64,000 nucleotides of DNA from Oscheius onirici (lineage: Eukaryota; Nematoda; Chromadorea; Rhabditida; Rhabditidae): contig OW051469.1 of the NCBI GenBank assembly GCA_932521025.1, positions 6,894,398 to 6,958,397 on the forward strand, in the 5' to 3' direction. Shown one piece after another: positions 10,838 to 21,210 of the stretch. The notes under the pieces were generated by a model that did no database searches, had not been told where the DNA came from, and saw nothing but the letters and a program-made list of their open reading frames with translations. Within the stretch, counting starts at the first letter, position 1. Every line of letters starts with the position of its first letter. A program made the translations under genes and the position numbers.

Positions 10838-12806
10838 ATGGCGAAACGAAGCATCCTCCCGCTCATTTGCATCTACGCGGTGCTGTCTTTGATCACAAAC
10901 TTTCCTTCGGGATTCACAAACTCTACCGTCAACACTGCTACAGAGGAGATCCACAAGTGAGTCTTTGGGTTACTGTATCTCTGCGCTTCCGTCCTTTTCA
11001 GGTACTCTTGCTGTTTCAGAGTTCTTCAGTTTCTATTGTCAGAACACAAACTCTTTTCAGCTTCATCAACTCCTCCTACGTAAGAAGAGGATGGGATCTG
11101 TCAGCCGGCTCTATTGCTCTCGTCCAGTCAGCGACTCTGAACTGCTGGTTCGCTGCACAAGTCCTAGGATCCATGTTCACTCCCTATGTCACTGACCACT
11201 TTGGCCGAAAGTGTGAGTTACTCTACATAAAATGCAACATACAGTATCTTCAGTTGGCTACATGGTAGCTATCGCGGTCACTATTGGATCCACACTGGTA
11301 CAGTACCTCTCGATCCTTCTCCATCTACCAGAGGGCTTGATCCTGGGAAGATCTCTGACGGCTCTTATGAGTCCGCTGGCTGATGCCTGTCTTCTTCTCT
11401 ATGTTCAAGAGACTTCTCCTGTTAGTATTCGCGGAACTGCCTCATTCTTCTGCGAGATCGGATACGGGCTGATGTGTGTTCTTGGAAGTGTGAGTTTTTG
11501 AACTTTAGAGACTGGACAACATACTGGTAGTCAGCAGAACAATCAAATAAAAACATATTTAGGTTTTGGGAATGCGTTCGGTTCTTGGCTCGACTCTCGA
11601 TCGTCTTCTTCTGGTTTCTCTTATCCCAGAGATCCTCTCTCTCGTCTTCTTGTTCTTCATTCCTGACACTCCAAAGTATCTGATGATCATGAAGTGAGTA
11701 CATCTAGCCTTGACATTCCGTCACAGAAAGGTCTTTCCCGATATGATAGACCCATCAATCTTTGTCAGCCCCAGTTCGGGTCCACTAAAAATCGAACGAA
11801 GCTTTTCAACGATAGAAATCTTTGCAGAGGTGATCGACGCGGGGCAATGAAATCGCTCAACTTCTTCCAAGGAGGCGATTTGAAGGAAAATGAAGAGATT
11901 TTGGACGATTATGAGCGCGAGAAGCTGCAGGATTCGAATAACGAGAACAGTTCATTCAAGGAAGTCTTCACCACATGGCATCTTCGCCAAGCCGTCTTCC
12001 TGTCCTGCTGTGTCCTGATTCTTACCCTGTCCTTCTATCCCATGCTCCAGTCCTCAACCTACTTCCTCCTCCACTCCGGAATCAATGCGTGAGTTACAGA
12101 AACCAAACTTTACAATCTCTCCTTTTCAGTAACCTGGCTGAAATCTCCTCGACCGTCTTCCTGGCAACATTCACTCTGGCTGGTCTGATTGGATCTGGAT
12201 TGATCGACCGCTTCCCTCGCCGAATGCTCATTCTTGGCTCCAGCCTGGCCACCAATATCTTCCTTGTCGCCTTTGCAGTGCTCTCTTTCACGCATGCCCT
12301 TGGAGACTGGATCAAGTACGCTTGTGTGGGAGCCATGTTCGGTTACATCATCTGCTTCGGACTGGTTCTCGGTCCGATTTCTTGGTTTGTCGCTCCGGAA
12401 ATGGTCTCCCAGCGACACAAGGCTACCATCTTTTCCATCTGTTTTGCCATCAACAACACTTTCATCGCAGTCACAGATTTTGCCTCCATCCCACTCTTCA
12501 GGGTAAGTTGAGAGATTCATATCGAAACAAAATTTACAAAACAACGCATTGTCCAAAACTTTTACACTTTTTTGTTTTCAGTTGATCGGCGGCTTCTCCT
12601 TCATCGCTCTCTTCGTCATCCCATCTTTCATCTGCATGGTCTTGATCTATCTCTACCTCCCGGAAACACTCGGCAGGGAAACTCACCAGATTGTGGCCTC
12701 AATGTTGAGGAAGCGCAACAAGAGGACCCTCGATCTTGAGGGCAAGGAAGCCAATCCCCGGTACAAGGTCTTCACAACCAGTCCGAGCTGCGCCGCTCTA
12801 CAATAG
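10838..12806 (+). CDS. SLC2/GLUT-type sugar transporter
   Basis: Facilitative hexose transporter of the major facilitator superfamily, expected in the plasma membrane with 12 TM helices. Seven exons keep frame: 10838-10956, 11061-11212, 11254-11489, 11563-11693, 11828-12088, 12130-12502 and 12582-12806, for 498 residues, the usual family length. Signatures include HFGRKFG after TM2, LILGRSLTALMSP, LLYVQETSPVSIRG (the E..P..RG motif after TM4), FIPDTPKYLMI ending the first half, then the loop MKSLNFFQG...EILDDYEREK. In the second half DRFPRRMLILGS (D-R-x-x-R-R) and YLPETLGRE (PETKG-like) are present. Intron 4 (11694-11827, 134 bp) must be spliced out to join AA to AGGTGATCG and restore the loop. 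The substrate is unknown; it could belong to a nematode fgt-like or more divergent SLC2 group. Confidence 0.9.
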
Positions 12807-13162
12807 GATTTTCTAATTTTCGCCAAATATTTGTATCATACAGTGTCTCGTTTAGGTTCCTCTCCTTATTCTCATCATGACAATCTTGACATAAGCTCGT
12901 TTTGAGCAGGTTGCTCCCTGTCGTAAAATCTCCTCTCTCCAACTTGAAATCTCGTAACAATGCGGGTCTCTTTAAATAAATTTTTCAATTCTTCTCTTTC
13001 ACTTTCTTTTCGTGATAAAATTTCAATGAAATATGTCACGTTAGAGCAATTTGAGTCTGAACCATGGACTTGCGGCTGGCCTGACGGACGAGGCTCGTCT
13101 TCTTCCGACAAACAACCAACTGGTAGAGGTCGCTTCTGAAATGAACGTTTTATGGAAAAGTG

Positions 13163-14250
13163 TTAAACGGACCTCAATTGTTTGCAAAACGCCAAGAGAA
13201 GGAGCGGACTGGTCAATGTAGCCAGATCAGAAACATATGGGTAGCCCGTCATGGCGAATCTCGAGATCAGCTTGCGTCTCTGCTCGTCTTCCGAGGCAAA
13301 CGCGAAGGCTGTCTGACAAGATTTGATCTCATCTGGATAAAAAAAACTTACAGTCATTACAGCAACGGCTGTTTGTATAAAAAAGTGGGCGATACTCGTG
13401 AAAAGAAGAGCATTTTCAGCCCGATTTCTTGACTTCCGCTTGATGAACAAATAGGCGGAGAGAAGGTTCACGATAAGAGTTAGAGCAGTGACCAGAAGAA
13501 TGAATCTGATGAGGGATAGGAACACAGGCTTGATGTCCTGAAATTTTGATTATCCAAGTAAAGGAAGAAGGAATCTACAGCATTCTTGAGTCGAATAATG
13601 TAGCCCTCCACACTGTGAACATAGTCGAAGCGGGAGGGATGAAAAATAAATGGATATGTGGAGAGGAGGGGGACGATGTACGCTAGACTGATTGGCACTG
13701 CCACGTACTTCCAGAACTGAAAATGCAACAATTTTTTAATACTGTCGTATAATATCAGGATGCACATCATATAGCCAACAATGCTCTATATTCGTAATAT
13801 TGAGCCTTACCGTTTCGTACCGCACAGGCTCAATGATCGCCGAAATCCTGTTCAGAGCAAGAAGTAGAATGAGTGCTTGGTAGGAGAAGAACAACTGGAA
13901 TTTGAGGAAAAAGCCCTGAAATTTATTTGTTTTTTAACTTGACAAGACCTACGAATGAGGAGATTGGAGGTACCAGTACCCGTTCAAAGATGAAATCCAG
14001 GGGACAGCCTTTACAGACCTGATACGGGACTCTGATGAGAACAAAACTGACTATTGCTATTGTGAGATGCTAAAGTTCTTTTCATAGACTAAATCCAGAG
14101 AAATCTTACCCCAGGAGCTGCTGCCAAGAAGATGGTAAAGAAAGAACTTCTGTACAGATGTCTCCGACTGACAATCACATAACAAGTAAGAATATAGAGG
14201 ACGAACAAAGGCAAGCCGTAGGCGACTTGTACCAGTAGAACCCACCACAT
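13163..14250 (-). CDS. Seven-TM chemoreceptor, Srv/Srg superfamily
   Basis: Nematode-type serpentine chemosensory GPCR. Exons on the minus strand are 14250-14110, 14069-13953, 13915-13811, 13716-13579 and 13537-13163, all phase 0. The protein starts MWWVLLVQVAYGLPLFVLYI (TM1), continues SSFFTIFLAAAPG, HLTIAIVSFVLIRV and LLLALNRISAIIEPVRYE, the last being the NR...P..YE motif at the end of TM3 typical of the Srg superfamily. TM4-TM6 follow, with a TM7-end GYPYVSDLATLTSPLLLLAF and CKQLRS. The YPYxSDL...P pattern points to Srv more than Srg. A 39-bp in-frame stretch (GTAAGT...GTCAG, about 13313-13351) may be an additional small intron. ATG is preceded by TTTTCCAGAT, a possible trans-splice acceptor, so a missing 5' exon is possible. 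The ligand is unknown. Confidence 0.8.
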
Positions 14251-14529
14251 ATCTGGAAAAGATCTCTGGGAAAGAGATGCCAGGAGGAGGACTGATTAAA
14301 AGCAGATGGCTCCAGAAAATAGTAGTGGATGTCGTTTCTTTTACGGAGAGGCGTATCTTCTGCTGGCGTATTTGCTCTTCTTCCCTCATTTTGAGGCCCG
14401 AACCACGTGGAAATTGCACAGCCTGTGTTTTCAAAAATCAAATGACGCTCGAGGCTTCCAATTATATTGGATGGAGAGAAAAGAGAGAGAATAACTGAAT
14501 AAACGCAATCCCTCGGGAGTACTCCTCCA

Positions 14530-17500
14530 ATGTTTCGCATTATCCCACTGGATTACCGTCATGAGCCGTCGAGGAAGCTATCGCATCTCGCGCCATCTTT
14601 CTTCAGGTATACTGTAGTTTTTGAGCTGGGTAGGAGGATTAGTTGGGTGTTTGTTTGTCTTTTCGAACGTGCGAAAAGTCACACAACTGCGCAAAGTTTC
14701 CTCCTTGAAAATGACCGAACGTGAGTTTTTCATCTGGTTTAGACAGTTACTCAGGACACGTCAATTTGTGTACTTTCAGCCAATTACATACGAGATCATA
14801 TACGTAATTTCTCGTTACCGAAAGTACGCAACATGAACATTTTGCACGTCAGTCGGCAGAAAAAAGCCCGAGCAAATTAAAAACGCCTAGAGCACATCTT
14901 CTTCATTCCTCTTAAATCCTTGTCGAACAACTTTTACGACCCTCCTATTCACCTGAACAGCCTGTCAGCTGCTTGAGCAATAGCTCAGATGCGGTCTAAT
15001 GAATGACCTGTCCTGTCGGCTCTGTCCTCATTCCATCACTGTCTCACTCTCTTGTTCGTTTCTATTTTTGTTGATCTGCTTAGCATTTAGACAACTTTTC
15101 ATTTAAATGTCTCTAAATAGCTATCAGAAGGGGATTAAATAGTGGGACAACTTCTCATTTTGTCGCCAGGGATCCCATGTTACAGCGCGTGAATTGCATC
15201 TCGAAAGACGAATTGCACCTGGGAGTCTCTTTGATGTTCACAAAGAGTCTCATCAGTTTGAATTGGAAGAAAAAGACAAAGCGGAAAGAGGAGCTCATTG
15301 TTCCTGAGAGGGTCCTTCAACGATTGCTCGTCCTAGTCGCCTTCTTTTTTTATCTTTCAAAAGTGTTCATATATCGTAATGGGGTGTATATTCTCAGTTT
15401 TCTCATATTCTGTTCTCAATAGATCTCAAAGCAGACGAAGTGGGCTCAGTTGGTCTGTTGTATACTAAACTCAACAGACGACAACCACGCGTTACGGGTA
15501 ACAGTTGACGGTCCATTTTTAGTTACTGTGAAAACGCACCCAAAAACATTTCAGATCTTCTGGATGTGATGTCTTGTGACATCGAGCTCATGGGCGAGAT
15601 CACAAAGGCTCCGGAAAAGGAGACTACCGTATTCTACCATGACAATTTTGACAACTACCAAGGCAGAATTCTGAAGGTTAGTTCTACTTTTTGATTGATC
15701 CATTTGATGTAATAGGTTGCTGCCTTTCTCCGCGCCAATTTCCTGACTCCGGATCACTGGTCTCCGGGAAAGATGTTCAATGCCTTTGTTGTCAGTATTT
15801 TTTGCTGTGGAGGTATGCTGATTTCTAACCAAAAGATTTTCTGCAGCTATTTACAGTGTTTTTTATTCATTCAAAGCCTCTCTTGAGGACAAACACACTC
15901 CGTACGAGATGGCAGCCAATCTGACAACGATCGCTTGGAGCGTGCAAGCCATCGTGGCGATGGTAAAAAAACATTAAAAAAGTAGCGAAAAGAACAGGTT
16001 TTCATCATTTACTGGCAGTTGTACGGCCACCTGAAATCCTACCATCGCCACATTATGAACTGTCAGCACGGAGCCGGTCTGGCTCATGGAAAAGACTTGA
16101 TCAATAGTTAGTTTAGAAATCCACTAAAAATGTGTTCAGCAAACATTCGTTGGTTCTACTTTATGACAGCAACATGTGTCATTGGTATTCTTCTGTTTGA
16201 AGTCAAATTCTACACGGAGACTGAACATACGGACTTTTCTGACAAGAAATCGAGGGTAAGCTATAAACTCTTTTTGATACAGTAGGTTTGGTCCATTGTT
16301 TCGGAAGAGCCATGTCGTAAAGTTTATTGAAAGTAGGCGTCTACAATCAAATAGCTGTCACTTTCAAATCTTGTTAAAATGCTTTAAAGAGACGGATAGA
16401 GATGTTTATCTAGATGTTCTACTACAAAGAGCTGCGTCCCCTGAACACCGCCATCGTCTTGTACACATACATTATCTGGAATGTAAGGTCTGTTCAAAGA
16501 AGAGGGATACCGTAGTTTAAGAATTCCCCTCTCCGTGGACAACAAAAAAGATGCATAAAAACGAGAAAAAAAGTAATGCAAAGGTAGAATGTTTTATCGA
16601 AAAAATATAGAAAAGATGCTGTTTGAATGCGCGGCTTGGCTAATGGGTCCCGCGAGGAAGGTAATTCTTAAACTACGGTATTCCCCCTTTTTTTGAACAG
16701 ACCTTAAGCATGTTCTTGTACATAACCTACATCAATACGGCCTTTGTCGAAGTCCGCTTCTTCAATCTTCAAATGGAAGAAGTTTGTCTTTTTCTGATCG
16801 AGGAGTAAGATTTCTTTTAGCTAGACGGAACATCTCTGGAAATGGAAAAGGAGCTTCTCAAGAAAATAGAAGTTTATGGGAGATTGGCTGGCGTTATTCG
16901 AGAACTGGACAGAATCTTTAGGGTGAAATATTGAAGGGAGAACTTACCACCTCTTTTCAGTTGTACGCCTTCATAATGGTCGTGATCATCATCCCGTCGG
17001 TCACTTTTACTCTTATGATGATGAACCAGCAGATCCACAGGTATTAAATTGTTTATTACTTCAAAAGTATGTTTCAGCTGGAAAGATCTGATCTTCTGTC
17101 TTCCTGGAATCGCTCTTTGTGCCTATTCCTTTCTTGGAGTTACGGTAGCTCCGGCTCGACTTCATGAAGAGGTTCTTTCTTTCAATTTCTTTCGCTAATC
17201 AGTTTTAGGTTAATCGCTCCAAGTCGTGTCTTCTCCAAAACTCGACAATCTGGTTCCCGTACCGAAAAGATGTAAGTTCAATTGATTAACAATCAAACAA
17301 GTAACCAGGTCTATCAAATCGCTACGACCCTGTGCCAACACATGGAACAGTACGACCTCGGAATTTCAATCTGGGGCTTTGCCATCGTCTCAAGACCACT
17401 TATTCTGGCTGTAAGACTCCATTTTCCTTTTGAGATAAGTGTGGTTTAGACCTTCTCTGTGATGGCGATGGTCCTCTCTCTTCTGGTTGAGCTCTCTCCG

Positions 17501-17533
17501 TCCCAAAGTCTCGCAATCATACCCACATTTTGA
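14530..17533 (+). CDS. Gustatory-receptor-like seven-TM protein, copy 1
   Basis: Member of a nematode seven-TM family resembling insect gustatory receptors (GUR/SRR type). Exons in phase: 14530-14606 (tentative), 15170-15375, 15423-15497, 15555-15676, 15716-15812, 15847-15962, 15998-16106, 16140-16255, 16414-16482, 16701-16781, 16821-16922, 16961-17040, 17078-17171, 17209-17271, 17309-17410 and 17450-17533, about 530 residues. Recognisable parts are IAWSVQAIVAMVFIIYWQLY, YTYIIWNTLSMFLYITYI, RLAGVIRELDRIF, FLGVTVAPARLHEEV and the last helix SRPLILATFSVMAMVLSLL. If the first exon is wrong the start is ATG 15177. A paralogue lies tail-to-tail at 17803-19754; the two align through FxGxTxAPARLxEEV and WNT..FLY. 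The intron 16483-16700 is an inverted-repeat transposon. Function (taste, light or gas sensing) cannot be told. Confidence 0.75.
16484..16706. mobile_element. TIR transposon constituting an intron (introner-like)
   Basis: The sequence is bounded by TA (16484-16485 and 16705-16706) with inverted repeats AGGTCTGTTCAAA at each end, extending inward through ACCGTAGTTTAAGAATT to about 40 bp per arm. The 5' splice site GTAAGG overlaps the left TA and terminus, and the 3' splice site GAACAG|ACCTTA lies in the right terminus. The spliced intron is 16483-16700. The paralogue has no intron at the matching WNT codons. The element has no coding capacity. Confidence 0.85.
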
Positions 17534-17802
17534 CACATAGAAAAGTGTAAACTACGGATATAAATAAAGCTTACCGGTGCTTGCTCTTATTGTATCTTTT
17601 TCTTTGTTACAGACACTTGTCAAAAATTAGACAAAGAATTACAAGAATTCTGGCAATCTTTCGATCAATTCCTGAGTTCGGTCATCATGACAAGATGAAC
17701 CAGAACCTATTTTCTCTGATCGCAGTGAAATGCCAGTTTTATTGTGCACGATGTACAGATTGAACGAAGAGACAAGTAATATTATTTATGCTTCGTGTAC
17801 AT

Positions 17803-19754
17803 TCATACAGAAGTCGAGTTTAACATGGCTACCACAGCATCTTCTTCTTCCAAATCCTCGATGAACTCCTTGATCGTTGGAGCGATTTCGATGACCAAAG
17901 ATAGGAGCATTATTAGGACAGAAAAAATCTGGAAAGTCTTGATTTTTAGTTTTTCTTTACCGCCAAAATGAAGGCCTTTGATAATATTGCGAATCCCCAG
18001 ATTGTCAAGCCAAGATTCGGCTGCTCCATGTGTGAACTCAAAACCATTGCCAGTTTGTGAACTTCTTCTCTGTACGGTCTCCAAATATTGATGTTTTGGC
18101 AGAGATAGTTCTTCGACCGGGACATCTAAATTCATCTGGTTTTGTTAACTTTTCCTCTTACTTCTTCGTAGAGTCGAGCAGGAGCGAGAGTGATTCCCAA
18201 AAAGGCCGCTACAATGATTCCAACTGAAGGCAGTCCTAGCATGAGGAAGTCTTCGTAATCGTCGACTCTTTTAGCCAACATGTTCAGGGTGAGAAGTGTT
18301 GAAGGGATCACGGAAGCCACCATCACGAATGAGTAAATCTGCAACTCTCAGATTTTTTACGAAATGAAGCAGAGCAGGCTCGAGGGTGCAGGAAACCTTA
18401 CCTTTGTCAATTTGTCCAAAGACCTAATGTTGGCAGCTATGCGAGAATGACACGATATGAGATCGATCAGTTTGCGACAGTATTCTCGATCAGAGTCGGC
18501 CGTCAACTGAATTCCTTTACTATTTACCAAAAAAGCACGATACTGTTTTGACTTTTCTGTTGAAATCTTTAGCTTCCAAGAAGCAGCCATCGATGAGCAC
18601 ATTGTAGAGGAAGATGGTCGTGTTCCAGCACATACAGAGATGGATAATAGAAAATGTGTGAAGGGGCTTGATCAACACGTTTTTGAATATCTAAAGTTTT
18701 GTTTGGAATTTTGTAAAACTCGAAAAAACCTCGTATTTGTTGATTTCCGACCGGACCGACTCTGGACCGTAGTGAACCAGTAGAATCATTGAAATTATTA
18801 CGATGTTTGTGAAGTGGGCGAAACAGACAGTCCCTGAAACATCCTAGTCCTAAAGTCAAAGATCCAACGTTTTAAAATGGTAGAGTTCTGTGTGATTGCT
18901 TCGCCCTTCTGATGGACAATGACATTCTCAAAATAATTCCAGAGACTGCCGCTGATCTGCCACCAAATGAGAAAGCCCTGAACAGTTATTGTATCACGAG
19001 ATCAAAGTCAAAGTTCGGAGCAGATCCGATTTCTTCCGAAGCCGGAAATTGTCCTATCCTACGCAGCGTTTTTGGGACCCACCATTGAGATGATTGACTG
19101 GAATGTCCAGACTATGGAGCAGAGCATAGTAGAGATTTCAATGTCGAGAAAGATGCCGCTGTCCAGAACCAAGTCCGTCTCGTAGAAGATGGCAACAGAA
19201 ACTGAAAGTTTAAGGAATTGGAGGCTTTCTGTTTGTTCCGGAAAGAAACATTCCTACGGATACTTTTTATTCTCTGTTTATAGGTTTTTTCAACACTCCC
19301 CCCGTAAAGAACAGACTTTGTCTTGTTCACTATGCGTTAAACTACATTCTAACTCGGAAGCAACTCTTCCAGGAACCCATTTTGGCTGTTCTCCGCTCCC
19401 TTTATTTTATTCGATTCCCACTGCAGTTAAAAACGAAAAGAGGCAATCTCTCTAATGAAAACGAAGCGATCTCTTCCACTCACTGATGACCAAGACGACA
19501 AAGTTGAATAGAAGGTTGGTCATCCAGACAAAACGTCTGGCTCTTGGCGAAAAGAACATGCCGTGAAGTTTTGCAGTCTATACAATAGGCAATTTAACAA
19601 GAAAGGTAAGACTTACCCAAACGAGACGCATAAAATAGTGTTCGACTCCGTGTTGATCCTCCTTTTCGTCGACATCTTCAATTCGAATTGCGACTTGTCT
19701 CACAGCACGCGGACGACAACGTTCGGACATCGAGACTGACGGCACGGATTGCAT
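17803..19754 (-). CDS. Gustatory-receptor-like seven-TM protein, copy 2
   Basis: Paralogue of the adjacent plus-strand gene, convergent with it (270 bp between stops). Exons begin 19754-19617, 19577-19484, 19201-19083, 18977-18869, 18833-18730 and 18690 onward, continuing to a stop at 17803; phases agree through the first six exons. The start ATG 19754 gives MQSVPSVSMSERCRPR, an intracellular N-terminus as in GR-type receptors. Shared blocks are TMLCSIVWTFQSIISM, LCMCWNTTIFLYNVLID, HSRIAANIRSLDKL, FLGITLAPARLYEEV and FQIFSVLIMLLSLVIEIAP (last TM). It has an intron just before LTADSDREY matching copy 1's intron before LDGTSLEME, but no intron at WNT where copy 1 has its transposon intron. The C-terminus is acidic (KEFIEDLEEEDAVVAM). 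The exact family (SRR/DUF267 versus gur) needs a profile search. Confidence 0.75.
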
Positions 19755-21210
19755 TTCCAATTGGCAGATCCGCCTTTCATTAGGGTGAAGACCAAGAGCT
19801 TAATTTCGATGAGGATGCGAACAGGAACAAACAGGAGAAAAATCGGAGAGAAGAGCACACTTTTTGGGATGGGAGAGAGGGAGAAAATGAGTCAGACTGG
19901 TCACAAGGGGTTCGTCTCCCAATTTTACGATGATGACCCCCAGTTGAATTCTAATGAGATCTTCTTCAGAAAGAAGCCAGTGTTCCGTTTCCCGACTACC
20001 TGAAGGTCTGAGAAACAGTTCAGAGAAAGTTTTCAGAATAACTGTGCATAAAGTAAAGACAGTCGTCTTTCATGCTTTATTGCAGTTTGAAATTTTAAAT
20101 AGCAAACTTAATTACTAAATTGGCAAATTTTTATCTGGTAATTCCAAGTCAAAACTAAAAAATTCTTTAATGTAAAGACAACTGATTCACTACTTCCTGG
20201 CTCTCTTCTCCAACGCCGTCAAGATCTTCTCGAATCAGACTGATAACCGAATCTGAGTCAAAAAGATATTGACAGGTTCTTTGCTGAGCTTTTTCTCATT
20301 CTTCTTCAAGGAGTGGGCTTGCATGGACAAGTTGGAGGAATGAGTCTTTGCCAACAGTAGTCGACGTAGATCATAGACTTTTCGGTATTGGGTGAAACTC
20401 TTTCTGCACTTGTATCCTTCTTGGTAGCAAAACAGTTAGATGACTATTGGCCAGATCTGTGAGACACTGTGCATCACAAGCATCTGTTATTGAGAAAAAA
20501 ACGTATGTTCCGTGACTGCTTCGAATACGCACAGAACCATCCGGAATCACTTTTACTACTCGTCTCATACATGGTTCGTCGATTTTTTCATTTTTTTCGA
20601 GAAGATTTTCTTACCGATAGTCCCGTCCACATTTTCAAGGTAAGTACAGACGGCTTCAGCTTCAGTATTTGAACAGCCGGCTTATTTTTTTTTACCAACT
20701 GCTCATTTCTCCAAGGTATATTCTATTCGCGTGTACCACAGCTGGCTGCTGTCTAATCCTACCTTACTCACCCGGTCCCCTCTTATCCCATTGGCTGTCT
20801 TCCGGTCCCTTCTTATCACTATCCCAATCAACCGGTCTCTATTTGATCCTTGCTTGGTCCACCTAGCCTCACTCCAGGAGCAAAGTTTCAATTTCAAAGT
20901 TCCAAACAGACTTCCTAATTCTGACTTGCTACGACGATTCTCGTGGCCATGGACATCAACAGACAGACAAACCAAGAGTCCGCCGCGTGAGCAAGAAAAT
21001 TCAAATTGGTTCCAAATAAGAATAGTATACGCCTGAAAATTCCGAAACTTTTGAAAACCTAAGATAGGAAACTGAATTTTGACAGGACCTTAACATTTAT
21101 AAACACTCTTCAATTGAGTTTATTTGAATACCTCATTCTAAAAAATATTTGGCTCCAAGTGCAAAACATCGCGCTGCTGCCTGTAGAGGTCTAGAACTAC
21201 CGTCTTTCAG
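19755..21210. other. Repeat-tinged intergenic region
   Basis: No confident gene. On the minus strand at 20200-20650 there are short open segments with possible splice sites (for example KSFTQYRKVYDLRR, SVISLIREDLDGVGEES) that might be exons of a small gene, but no consistent model emerged. At about 20745-20870 there is a degenerate run of the CCGGTCCC/CTTATC...ATCCC minisatellite also seen at 22020 and 23465. Sequence at 20935-20990 (TCGTGGCCATGGACATC) is related to the inverted repeat near 63120. Confidence 0.4.
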
